The translations under genes and the position numbers were made by a program. A stretch of DNA of 33,689 bases, from assembly GCA_019912545.1 (NCBI GenBank), contig JAIOIK010000107.1, forward strand, positions 1-33,689, given 5' to 3'. The notes under the pieces were generated by a model. That model worked only from the letters and a program-made list of their open reading frames with translations, had not been told where the DNA came from and did no database searches. Numbering within the stretch: the first letter of the stretch is position 1; every line of letters begins with the position of its first letter. This DNA is from Ignavibacteria bacterium. GTDB lineage: Bacteria > Bacteroidota > Ignavibacteria > Tepidaquicellales > OLB5. Shown piece after piece: positions 1 to 8,259 of this stretch.

Positions 1-1
1 C

Positions 2-697
2 TCAAGATTCCCGGTTTCGATTTACTTTGGACTAATAGGCTTTACATTAACATACCTAATTTGTATCCCGCTTGGAGTTGCGAAGGCGGTTAAAAATGGC
101 GGCAAGTTTGACCTCTTGTCTTCAATACTTGTATTCATGGGATATTCAATTCCCGGCTGGGCATTTGGTACGATAATGCTTGTAATATTCGGAGGGGGAA
201 GTCTTTGGGATGTATTCCCGCTTGGCGGATTCCGCTCAGAAGATTTTGAATACCTTTCATTCTGGGGGCAGATATCTGACCAGTTTTATCACACCGTGCT
301 TCCGGTTGCTTCATATTTAGTTGGCAGTTTCGCAACTTTAACTATCCTAACGAAAAATTCAGTGATTGAAAATCTAAGCCAGGATTATATCCGCACAGCA
401 TTTGCAAAAGGGCTTTCCGAAAAAAGAGTTATCTTTAAACATGCTTTACGGAATTCACTTATCCCCATTGCAACAGGGCTTGGGCATTTCCTCTCGCTTA
501 TACTGGCAGGAAGTTTTTTAATTGAGACCGTGTTCAATATTAATGGTATGGGACTTCTTGGTTTCCGCTCGATTGAGCAAAGGGACTATCCTGTAACGAT
601 GGGAATACTGGTACTATCTTCATTGCTGCTTCTGATAGGCAATATAATTTCAGATATACTTTATGCACTTTTTGATCCAAGGATACGATTTAAATAA
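2..697 (+). CDS. yejB: Oligopeptide ABC transporter permease, YejB-like (5' partial)
   Basis: Inner-membrane permease of a peptide importer. The reading frame is open from base 2, so the gene begins before the window; a TTG at 116 is internal. The visible 231 residues cover the last membrane segments and the cytoplasmic EAA loop (QDYIRTAFAKGLSEKRVIFKHALRN), which contacts the ATPase. The order of blocks resembles E. coli YejB closely (FPLxG, LLTKNS, AKGLSE+RV, LGLLGF, RDYPV, DPRIRF near the C-terminus). It is followed after 19 bp by the partner permease and then two ATPase genes, so this is one operon. The solute-binding protein is presumably upstream of the window. Assignment to the DppB/OppB family is certain; the Yej subtype is inferred from remembered sequence similarity. 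Confidence 0.93.
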   Translation, partial: SRFPVSIYFGLIGFTLTYLICIPLGVAKAVKNGGKFDLLSSILVFMGYSIPGWAFGTIMLVIFGGGSLWDVFPLGGFRSEDFEYLSFWGQISDQFYHTVLPVASYLVGSFATLTILTKNSVIENLSQDYIRTAFAKGLSEKRVIFKHALRNSLIPIATGLGHFLSLILAGSFLIETVFNINGMGLLGFRSIEQRDYPVTMGILVLSSLLLLIGNIISDILYALFDPRIRFK

Positions 698-716
698 TTT
701 TTTAAAATTTTAGTTT

Positions 717-1784
717 ATGCATAAGGAAAAAAAGAAAGAAAAAGTCTCAATTTCCATTTTCAGGAAAAGATGGCGCAAATTCAGGTCTATCAAAAGAGGA
801 TATTACGCCTTTGTTGCACTGATAGTAATGTATGCAATATCTTTTCTTCTGCCGTTGTTCATTAACAATGCAGCACTTATAGTTAAGTATAATGGAGAGT
901 ATTACTTCCCGATCTTTAAGAGCGGTATATATGAGGCCTCAGTATTCGGGCAGGAAAGACACGGAGAAACTAATTACAGGCAGCTTAAGGAGCAGTTCAG
1001 AGGTGATAACAGTGATAACTGGGTTTTAATGCCTATATATCCATACGGACCAAACGAGAATCTGCTGGATGAAATATCAGGCTCACCGCCCCATCCGCCG
1101 AACGTAAAGCATATACTTGGAACGGATGACAGGGCAAGGGACGTATTTTCAAGAATTGCATATGGTTTTAATATATCAATTTCGTTTGCACTGATCGTTA
1201 CATTGTTCTCATATATGATCGGGGTTTCGATAGGGGCATTGCTTGGATTTTTTGGAGGCAAGCTTGATATTTTCGGGCAGAGGCTGATCGAAATATGGAG
1301 TACGCTTCCATTTTTATATGTTATGATAATCGTAAGCTCAATACTTCAGCCGAACTTCTTCCTGCTGGTTTTGATCTTAACAATATTCGGGTGGATGGGG
1401 ATAACTTATTATGTTAGAGGAGAATTTTACAGGGAAAAAGCAAGAGACTACGTCTCAGCGGCGGTTTCTCTTGGCGCAAGGAACAGTACGATTATTTTCA
1501 AACATGTACTCCCAAATTCACTTACTCCGATTATCTCGTTCGCACCATTTGCTATAGTTGCAGATATCGGTATTATGGTATCGCTTGATTTTCTTGGTTT
1601 CGGGCTGCCGCCTCCAACACCAAGCTGGGGCCAGCTTATGCGGCAGGGTATGACAGACATTAATAATTGGTGGCTTATTGCCGCACCGCTTACTATAATG
1701 TTTTTGACGCTTATTGCGATTGTTTTCATCGGTGAGGCAATTCGTGAGGCTTTTGACCCGAAAGTTTATTCAAGGTTGAGGTAG
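717..1784 (+). CDS. yejE: Oligopeptide ABC transporter permease, YejE-like
   Basis: Second inner-membrane permease of the importer, 355 residues. It has one N-terminal membrane segment (about residues 28-50), then a long periplasmic stretch of about 90 residues, then the DppC-type core of five further segments. Diagnostic blocks are LGTDDRARDVFSRIAYGF, the EAA loop DYVSAAVSLGARNSTIIFKH and SLDFLGFGLP. The long periplasmic insertion containing GEYYFPIF and a Pro-rich SGSPPHPP stretch is what YejE has and ordinary DppC lacks. The substrate is probably oligopeptides; YejABEF of E. coli also takes up microcin C. It starts at ATG 19 bp after yejB and ends 3 bp before the first ATPase gene, implying cotranscription. 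Confidence 0.92.
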   Translation: MHKEKKKEKVSISIFRKRWRKFRSIKRGYYAFVALIVMYAISFLLPLFINNAALIVKYNGEYYFPIFKSGIYEASVFGQERHGETNYRQLKEQFRGDNSDNWVLMPIYPYGPNENLLDEISGSPPHPPNVKHILGTDDRARDVFSRIAYGFNISISFALIVTLFSYMIGVSIGALLGFFGGKLDIFGQRLIEIWSTLPFLYVMIIVSSILQPNFFLLVLILTIFGWMGITYYVRGEFYREKARDYVSAAVSLGARNSTIIFKHVLPNSLTPIISFAPFAIVADIGIMVSLDFLGFGLPPPTPSWGQLMRQGMTDINNWWLIAAPLTIMFLTLIAIVFIGEAIREAFDPKVYSRLR

Positions 1785-1787
1785 GAA

Positions 1788-2861
1788 ATGAAGAAATTAG
1801 TAGAAGTTAAGAATTTGAGGACGTATTTTTTTATTGAAGCTACCGATAAGCAGCTTCTTGCAGAAGAGAAGTATATACAGGAAGGCTTCCTTAAGAAGTT
1901 TTATGATGAAGATAAGAAGCTTAAAGGAAAATTTCCTGCCAAAGCTGTTGATGATGTAAGTTTTGATATTTATGAGGGCGAAGTTTTGGGAATAGTGGGT
2001 GAATCAGGCTCGGGGAAATCGGTCACGGCATACTCAATGACAAGGCTTATACCTGATCCCCCGGGCAGGATAGTTGGGGGAGAGGTGCTCTTTAAAGGAG
2101 TGGATATGCTTAAGCTTTCTTACGAAGAGATGAAGAAGTACCGCGGCTTTGAAATTGCCATGATATTCCAGGAACCGATGACTTCTCTGAATCCCGTAAT
2201 GAAAATTGGCGAGCAGATCACAGAAGTAATTCTTACCCACGAAAAAATTTCAAATGATGAGGCTAAACAAAAAGCCATAGAAATGATGAAGGCAGTCGGT
2301 AACCCGGATGCCGAAAAGCGGATGAAAGATTATCCTCACCAGTTCAGCGGGGGAATGAGACAGCGCGTAATGATAGCAATGGCGCTATCATGCAATCCTT
2401 CATTATTAATAGCTGATGAGCCTACTACTGCACTTGATGTAACCATACAGGCGCAGATACTTAACCTTATGGTGAAGATCAAGAAACAAAGAGAAGATGC
2501 TGCAATTGTGCTTATAACACACAATCTTGGTATAGTTGCCGAAATGTGTGACAGAGTTATAGTTATGTATGGAGGCAAGATACAGGAAGTGGGAGATGTA
2601 TTCAGTATATTCAATGACCCTAAGCACCCATATACAAGAGGGTTATTACAGTCATTACCCGATCCTTATAAAGAAAACCAGGGAAAGTTAAAGGCTATTC
2701 CGGGGATAATACCGCATATACTTGAGCTTCCCAAGGGATGCAAATTCTGCACAAGGTGCACTGAAGTGATGGAAATATGCTGGGAAACTGAGCCAGAGCT
2801 GAAGGAAGTTGCTTCCGGCAGGCAAGTGCGCTGTCATTTAATGGATATTAAACATGAATAA
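1788..2861 (+). CDS. oppD: Oligopeptide ABC transporter ATP-binding protein, OppD-like
   Basis: Cytoplasmic ATPase, 357 residues. Walker A GESGSGKS, signature FSGGMRQR, Walker B LLIADEPTTALD and the H-loop (ITHNLG) are all present. The C-terminal oligo_HPY region carries clustered cysteines (CKFCTRC...C...C), a pattern linked to an iron-sulfur cluster in OppD/DppD proteins. One odd feature is a charged insertion of about 35 residues (roughly 18-53, Lys/Glu-rich) between the first strand and the AVDDVSF block, where family members normally have only a few residues. The gene overlaps the following ATPase gene by 8 bp, indicating translational coupling. The choice between the names oppD and dppD is arbitrary. 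Confidence 0.93.
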   Translation: MKKLVEVKNLRTYFFIEATDKQLLAEEKYIQEGFLKKFYDEDKKLKGKFPAKAVDDVSFDIYEGEVLGIVGESGSGKSVTAYSMTRLIPDPPGRIVGGEVLFKGVDMLKLSYEEMKKYRGFEIAMIFQEPMTSLNPVMKIGEQITEVILTHEKISNDEAKQKAIEMMKAVGNPDAEKRMKDYPHQFSGGMRQRVMIAMALSCNPSLLIADEPTTALDVTIQAQILNLMVKIKKQREDAAIVLITHNLGIVAEMCDRVIVMYGGKIQEVGDVFSIFNDPKHPYTRGLLQSLPDPYKENQGKLKAIPGIIPHILELPKGCKFCTRCTEVMEICWETEPELKEVASGRQVRCHLMDIKHE

Positions 2862-3858
2862 AGAAAATATACTTGAAGTCAGAGATCTGAGGGTTAAATT
2901 TCCTGTTCACGGGGGATTGTTTCTTGGGAAAGTTGCTGAAGTAAAAGCAGTGGATGGTATAAGTTTTGATCTTAGACAGGGCGAAACTCTTGGGCTTGTA
3001 GGGGAATCCGGCTGCGGGAAATCAACAGTTGGTAAAGCAATTATTAATATTTTGAAGTTTTCATCTCCGGATGTAGATATTACAGGCCAGGTTTGTTTGA
3101 AGACAGAAGACGGTGAAACTGAATTGCTGAAGCTTTCAAGAAATGATATCCGCAAATACCGCGGTCTCATACAGATGATATTTCAGGATCCGTATTCCTC
3201 ATTAAATGCCAGGTTAACCGTAGGACAGATCATTGAAGAACCGATGCTTTATCATACACATATGCCGAAAAAGGAAAGACTGGAAAAGATCTCGTGGCTA
3301 CTGGATAAAGTAGGACTCCAGGCGGAACAATCCAAGAGGTATCCGCATGAATTTTCCGGGGGGCAAAGGCAGAGGATAGGGATAGCGCGCGCGCTTGCAA
3401 CAAATCCGAAGATCATAATCGCCGATGAACCTGTATCTGCTTTAGACGTATCTATCCAGGCACAGGTTATAAATCTTATGCAGGAGCTTCAGAAGGAATT
3501 TGACCTGACCATATTATTTATTGCGCATGATCTATCTGTTGTTGAGCATATAAGCTCAAGAATTGCCGTAATGTACCTTGGGAGTGTTGTTGAAGTTGGT
3601 GACGGGAGAGAAGTGTATCACCATCCTATTCATCCATACAGCAAGGCGCTTCTATCTGCAGTACCGCTTCCAAATCCGAATTTAAGGAATAAGGAAAGGG
3701 TGATTCTTAAAGGGGACGTGCCGACTCCGCTTAGAAAGCCAAGCGGATGCGGATTCAGGACACGGTGCCCGATAGCAAAGCCTGAGTGTGCCGATGCAGT
3801 TCCTCCGCTAGAAGAGAAAAAACCGGGACACACTGCCGCCTGTCCGTATGTCAGTTGA
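2854..3858 (+). CDS. oppF: Oligopeptide ABC transporter ATP-binding protein, OppF-like
   Basis: Second ATPase of the importer, 334 residues. It has Walker A GESGCGKS, signature FSGGQRQR, Walker B IIADEPVSALD and H-loop FIAHDLS. The C-terminal oligo_HPY part has GCGFRTRC...C...C. It overlaps oppD by 8 bp. In E. coli the Yej-type permeases are served by a single fused tandem ATPase (YejF); here the two halves are separate genes. No clear intrinsic terminator follows; the next 243 bp contain only a short palindrome at 4050-4069. Confidence 0.93.
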   Translation: MNKENILEVRDLRVKFPVHGGLFLGKVAEVKAVDGISFDLRQGETLGLVGESGCGKSTVGKAIINILKFSSPDVDITGQVCLKTEDGETELLKLSRNDIRKYRGLIQMIFQDPYSSLNARLTVGQIIEEPMLYHTHMPKKERLEKISWLLDKVGLQAEQSKRYPHEFSGGQRQRIGIARALATNPKIIIADEPVSALDVSIQAQVINLMQELQKEFDLTILFIAHDLSVVEHISSRIAVMYLGSVVEVGDGREVYHHPIHPYSKALLSAVPLPNPNLRNKERVILKGDVPTPLRKPSGCGFRTRCPIAKPECADAVPPLEEKKPGHTAACPYVS

Positions 3859-4049
3859 GAAGTTCTTTTTAGAAAACACGAATTGACACATTATTAAAAG
3901 CAGAATTAGTGACTAAGTGACTGAATTAGTTGATCGTGATTTCAAAAATTCAATATGAGTGTTAGTAAACAATAAATTATTAATCTTTAGTGACTTACAA
4001 TTGTTCTTTGGACGTAATTCGTTGGCATATTTGAGGATTTATAAAATAG

Positions 4050-4069
4050 ATTCCCACTTTCGTGGGAAT
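4050..4069. repeat. Palindrome of the ATTCCC-N8-GGGAAT type
   Basis: The arms ATTCCCAC and GTGGGAAT flank a TTTC loop. This exactly fits the ATTCCC-N8-GGGAAT pattern of Neisseria dRS3 and of the ATTCCCGC/GCGGGAAT intergenic repeats found in many bacteria. It lies 32 bp before the metallophosphoesterase start, too early and without a T-tract to be a clear terminator. The rest of 3859-4101 shows no gene. Confidence 0.6.
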
Positions 4070-4101
4070 GCGTAACATCAGTTAAGTGATATAATATATA
4101 T

Positions 4102-4941
4102 ATGCGAGCTCTATTTGTATCTGATCTTCATGGAAAATCCGGACATTTTGAAAAACTTTTTTATTCAATTCTTCAAACCAGGCCTGATTCTGTTTTTATA
4201 GGCGGCGATATCCTTCCAAACTATTATTCTGAAAATCCCGAATCATTTGTTCTTGAGTTCCTGAAGAACGGATTAGTATCCTTAAAACAAAAGCTGAATG
4301 AGAGTTATCCTGCTTTTAATCTTATTCTGGGTAATGATGACCCTGCTGATTCAGTTGATCTATTCCTGCAATTGCAGAATAATGGCTTGATCAATTATAT
4401 TCATAACAGAAAAATTTCCTTTGGGAATGTTGATGTTTATGGTTATTCTTTTATTCCGCCTACGCCTTTTCTGCTTAAGGACTGGGAAAAATACGATGTT
4501 TCGGAATTTGTGCCGAGGGGCTCAGTTTCTCCGGCGGAAGGATACCGAACGGTTGAAGTAGCTCCAAATATTATCAAGCATGCAAGGATCTCTGATGATC
4601 TGAGGCTGCTTACACAAGGGGGAAACAATTTTGAAAACAGCATATTTCTCTTTCACGCGCCACCGCATGATACAAATTTAGATAAGATAATAGCAAATGA
4701 TATTAAAGGCAATAAAGGCATAGTTGGTGTAGGCAGCATTGCCATAAGGAGATTTATAGAGAAGAAGCAGCCGCTAATAACATTGCATGGCCATATACAT
4801 GAATCATCTGCTTTGACGGGAGACTGGAAAGACAGGATCGGCAGTACTTTCTGCTATAACGCGTCGTATGAAGGAGACAAGCTTGCGCTTGTGGCCTTTG
4901 ATACCAATGAACCTGAAAATGCATTAAGAGAACTTATGTAG
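4102..4941 (+). CDS. Calcineurin-like metallophosphoesterase
   Basis: Predicted soluble two-metal phosphoesterase, 279 residues. Metal and catalytic motifs are all in order: D8-L-H10, G-G-D36, G-N78-D79-D, H185 (LFHAPPHD) and G-H231-I-H233. It resembles the archaeal/bacterial metallophosphoesterases that act on nucleotide or phosphodiester substrates; the substrate cannot be named from sequence. No Shine-Dalgarno precedes the ATG, which follows an AT-rich run. It converges with the large minus-strand gene and their 3' ends overlap by 8 bp, so the two are not in one operon. Confidence 0.85.
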   Translation: MRALFVSDLHGKSGHFEKLFYSILQTRPDSVFIGGDILPNYYSENPESFVLEFLKNGLVSLKQKLNESYPAFNLILGNDDPADSVDLFLQLQNNGLINYIHNRKISFGNVDVYGYSFIPPTPFLLKDWEKYDVSEFVPRGSVSPAEGYRTVEVAPNIIKHARISDDLRLLTQGGNNFENSIFLFHAPPHDTNLDKIIANDIKGNKGIVGVGSIAIRRFIEKKQPLITLHGHIHESSALTGDWKDRIGSTFCYNASYEGDKLALVAFDTNEPENALRELM

Positions 4942-7900
4942 CCTCAGATTTCCCGATCCTAAGCTGTTTGGCCGGATCAGTAATTGCCCCTATCTTGCTT
5001 GCGAAGCTCGTCCGTTTTTTGATATCTTCATCAGTAATATAATGCAGGTCAAGCAGTCCATCAGATTCATAACCGGTTTTCAGGTAATTCAATTCTGCCA
5101 GGCATTTACTCCAGCCATCAAACCATAGGTCAAGCTTCTCAATATCCGCAGTTTTGTCATCGATATGTATTAACAGGTCAATATCGCTGCCCGGCCCTGC
5201 ATTTGCATTCTTGGAGCTGCCGAAAACATACAGGCCTTTTACACCGAATTTTTCAGCAGGAATAATCGAAGCTATTTTTTCCGCCATTCTGTAACGCCAC
5301 TGCCAGTAATTGCTTGGCTGCCACTCAACATATTCACCGGCATCAATTTCCTTAATGCTTGAAGTAGTAGGCTCATTAATAAATGCAACCGCTTCTTCAA
5401 GCTCTGCGTTAATGAGTACTTTTAATATACAGCCGTCAGTAACATTAGTAACATCAATAACTTTAATTGTCTCTTCCAGATGTTTATATTCAGGGAGAAG
5501 ATGTTCCAGTATATTATCAGATTTCCTGAAGAATACTTCGTTGAATACTGTACCGTCATCATCCGGGTATAATGGCAGATAGCGTATGGAAGCTTCAACA
5601 AGATCCTGGAAAAAATGTGTTCCGAAAGAAAGGTCAGGCGTATAATTGCCGATCTGTTTTGCTACTTCAATAAGCATTGCAGTATTATTAATATCAGAAT
5701 ACGTTACGTTCACTCCAAGCTTTATATCGCCGCGGCTGCCCCATCTTCCGGGACCTATGAGAATAAACTTTCTCTTCGGCAGTATTTTATTCAGCTTACT
5801 TACTGCGCGGCCAACTTCCAGAAGTTCTTCCCTTGATGAAAGGTTATAATAGCTTTTGGTATCAACATAAACTATATGAGAAATCTCGGGTACTTTGCCG
5901 TTTGAGACATATTTATTTGCAGTAAATATGATCTTCTTTGCCGGAATATCCCTCGGGATCGGGTCGGGCTGAATTTCTTTTGATTTGGTTTGAGACCTGC
6001 ACTGCAGTATATAAAAGTCTTTGCCATCTGATGCAAACTCAATATCCACCGGGTTCTGCGTTCCGCGTTGTAAAGTATTCAAAAGTTCTTTGATCTGGGT
6101 TATAAACGGCCCATTCTGGAAGAGGCCTTCGAACGTAACGATAATGTGATCATTATCATAGTCGGTATTAAACCCGAAAGGCTGGGATATATGATTATCT
6201 TTTATTATTGATATAAGGCTCCTGATATTAGGGTAATCACTTCCGGTTTCTTTAATCACGCGCTCTACTTTTTGAGATTCAAATTCATTGGATTCAAGGT
6301 TTATGACATCGATATTCTGGGGTGTGTATTTCATCTTATCGTGCAGCGAGACATTGACTCTTAAATTTGGCTGTCCGGGGGCGATCAGTATGGGGTAATC
6401 ATCAATAAATCTGTCAACGGCCCGTGTTCCAAGTCCGGGTACAAGTCTCACAAGCCCGTCTTCTCTTTTGATCCTTGGTGACCAGCGGAATTCATTATTA
6501 CTGAAAGCAACTCCTGCAAATGAGGGGAGGTAGTACTTGCCAACTTTAGTGCCGACAACTTCCTGGATCATAATTCCCATTTCTTCATGGAAATCCAGCA
6601 GGTTTCTCTCAGCCCGGTATTCGATTGGGTCAGGGCCAAATGTAGATGCATACACTTCGGATATTGCATCAAGCAATGCAGTGAGTCTTTCGATTTTAGA
6701 CCCCTGGTTGGCAAGAAAAAGGCTCTTGTACTTACCCGAAAATGCTGCGCCGAATTTATCTTCAAGCAGACTGGAGCTTCTTACAACAAGCGGCTTTTCG
6801 CCAAAGTCATCGAGTGCAACGGATACTCCATTTATGAAATCAGGTGAGAAATCTGAATTCTTGAATATTTGTACAATATGAGGATACTCTCTGCGAATCT
6901 CCTCTATCTCTTTGTATTTCTGCTCAATTACTTCTTCAAGCTCATTGTAATGCAGGAAATGCAGTATTCCGTCTGATGGAATGAACCATGTCTTCGGAAT
7001 TCTGATATTCTTGAACAGTTCTGATTCTCTTGCCTTTTTCGCGATTATTTTTGAAGCAAGGAACATTCCAGCGCTTTTACCGCCCAATTTCCCATAGCTT
7101 TTAGAAGGCAGAATTATCTTGTCCGTGAGTTCATAGAAATCCTTTATCTCCACAAAATCTTTGGCGATCGAAATGAATTCTGTCTGGTCTGTGAAAAACC
7201 TTCTTAAGAGCGATACTTTTAATCCTTTTTCGATCGAGGGAGAGAGCTCTCCGTTTGATAGCAGGGGATAATATTTTCTGAGGGCTTCTGCTATTTCATT
7301 TAGCGGAGTCTCAAGAGTTTCAACTGTCTTAACCAGCCCGCTGCATTTATCATCATATATCCACTTTTGCAGCTTGGCAAGTATTTCATCATCGCTCAGA
7401 TTTTCATCTGCAAGGCGCAATACTGATTCTACAAACTCTTCATTATCAAGTGATTTTTTCTTAATAGGCTTGTTCTCATCATATGTTTCTTCTGAAAGGT
7501 CGGAAGTTTCGCGTTCAACACCTGCTTCTTTCAGGAGTTCCTGTGCTTCTTTGTTTTCCTGCCAGCAGAGGTTATGCAGGAGCTTACGGATAATTGTATT
7601 GAAGAGCGGCTTATCGGTCTTCCTGAGCATGTCAAGAATAACCTGCCATTTATGCTTTATTTCTCCATCTGATATTCCGCGAATTGAATCAAGGTCATGT
7701 ATGAATGAATAAGTATCTTTATGAAGTATAAAATGGCTTAATCGTTCTGCAATGGTATTAAGGAGTTTTCTTTCCTCCTTCAGGAAAGGCCCTTCATCAT
7801 AATCTCTTGTTGGTTCAATATAGTTAACAGTTATGCTGCCAATAGGCTCATCATTGATCCTGATATTTGACTTCAAAAACCAGGGAGTCTCAATATAACC

Positions 7901-8122
7901 TTCAGATTTGAAGGACTGACCTTTGTACTCAAGCTTAGCTTTTGTGATAGCAGGGAATTGCCAGCCGGGAGGGATAGCATCAATTACGACATTAAACGCT
8001 TCTTCAAGGCTTATATCCGAATGATTCAAAGTATCTTCGATCTTGTACAGACAATTTAGTTCCTTTGCCCGCTCTTCAAGCTCTTTTACAAGATGTTCTA
8101 TTGGTTGTGATTTTTCAGTCAT
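4934..8122 (-). CDS. GAF-like sensor / PEP-synthase-type ATP-grasp / nucleotidyltransferase fusion protein
   Basis: Giant cytoplasmic protein of 1062 residues. Residues 10-135 are a GAF-like sensor of the type normally found in front of histidine kinases (ELNCLYKI, PPGWQFPAITKAKL, ETPWFLKS, GPFLKEERKLLNTIAERL). Residues 140-330 are helical linker. Residues 340 to about 680 form the PPDK/PEP-synthase N-terminal ATP-binding domain (LGGKSAG 346-352, VRSSSLLED 447-455, FSGKY 461-465). There is then a conserved module with GPGRWG at 790-795 and GTHFF about 35 residues later. The last 110 residues are a pol-beta-type nucleotidyltransferase (GSS...GSDIDLL, with third acid in LLDLHYI). No phosphohistidine (TSHxA-type) or PEP-barrel domain is present. 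The start at ATG 8122 is preferred over TTG 8203 because GAGGAA lies at the right distance before it. A paralogue lies at 22555-25506. Its function is unknown. Confidence 0.85.
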   Translation of the reverse strand: MTEKSQPIEHLVKELEERAKELNCLYKIEDTLNHSDISLEEAFNVVIDAIPPGWQFPAITKAKLEYKGQSFKSEGYIETPWFLKSNIRINDEPIGSITVNYIEPTRDYDEGPFLKEERKLLNTIAERLSHFILHKDTYSFIHDLDSIRGISDGEIKHKWQVILDMLRKTDKPLFNTIIRKLLHNLCWQENKEAQELLKEAGVERETSDLSEETYDENKPIKKKSLDNEEFVESVLRLADENLSDDEILAKLQKWIYDDKCSGLVKTVETLETPLNEIAEALRKYYPLLSNGELSPSIEKGLKVSLLRRFFTDQTEFISIAKDFVEIKDFYELTDKIILPSKSYGKLGGKSAGMFLASKIIAKKARESELFKNIRIPKTWFIPSDGILHFLHYNELEEVIEQKYKEIEEIRREYPHIVQIFKNSDFSPDFINGVSVALDDFGEKPLVVRSSSLLEDKFGAAFSGKYKSLFLANQGSKIERLTALLDAISEVYASTFGPDPIEYRAERNLLDFHEEMGIMIQEVVGTKVGKYYLPSFAGVAFSNNEFRWSPRIKREDGLVRLVPGLGTRAVDRFIDDYPILIAPGQPNLRVNVSLHDKMKYTPQNIDVINLESNEFESQKVERVIKETGSDYPNIRSLISIIKDNHISQPFGFNTDYDNDHIIVTFEGLFQNGPFITQIKELLNTLQRGTQNPVDIEFASDGKDFYILQCRSQTKSKEIQPDPIPRDIPAKKIIFTANKYVSNGKVPEISHIVYVDTKSYYNLSSREELLEVGRAVSKLNKILPKRKFILIGPGRWGSRGDIKLGVNVTYSDINNTAMLIEVAKQIGNYTPDLSFGTHFFQDLVEASIRYLPLYPDDDGTVFNEVFFRKSDNILEHLLPEYKHLEETIKVIDVTNVTDGCILKVLINAELEEAVAFINEPTTSSIKEIDAGEYVEWQPSNYWQWRYRMAEKIASIIPAEKFGVKGLYVFGSSKNANAGPGSDIDLLIHIDDKTADIEKLDLWFDGWSKCLAELNYLKTGYESDGLLDLHYITDEDIKKRTSFASKIGAITDPAKQLRIGKSEAT

Positions 8123-8200
8123 ATTTGTTTCCTCAGGCAGCCTTTTAGAAAGTGAACATTCAGGATTGTATGAAAAACTGTTCCGCGAATAATAAGATAA

Positions 8201-8232
8201 CAAAAGCAGCCGGCAGATGTTTCCCGGCTGCT
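8201..8232 (-). terminator. Intrinsic terminator of the NAD-type glutamate dehydrogenase gene
   Basis: On the minus strand, a perfect 9-bp stem AGCAGCCGG / CCGGCTGCT with a 10-nt loop is followed by TTTTGTTATC. It begins 28 bp after the dehydrogenase stop. The stem also lies upstream of the fusion-protein gene, so that gene probably has its own promoter or relies on read-through. Confidence 0.8.
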
Positions 8233-8259
8233 CCTAAAGTTAATAATGAGATCTTTGTT

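Noticed and set aside
116-697. A complete 193-residue permease starting at TTG 116
   Set aside because: The frame is open to the window start and residues upstream match the YejB/DppB family, so this is the 3' part of a longer gene.
8123-8203. An extra 27-residue N-terminus for the large fusion protein from TTG 8203
   Set aside because: It overlaps the terminator of the preceding gene, lacks a ribosome binding site, and ATG 8122 has GAGGAA at the right distance.
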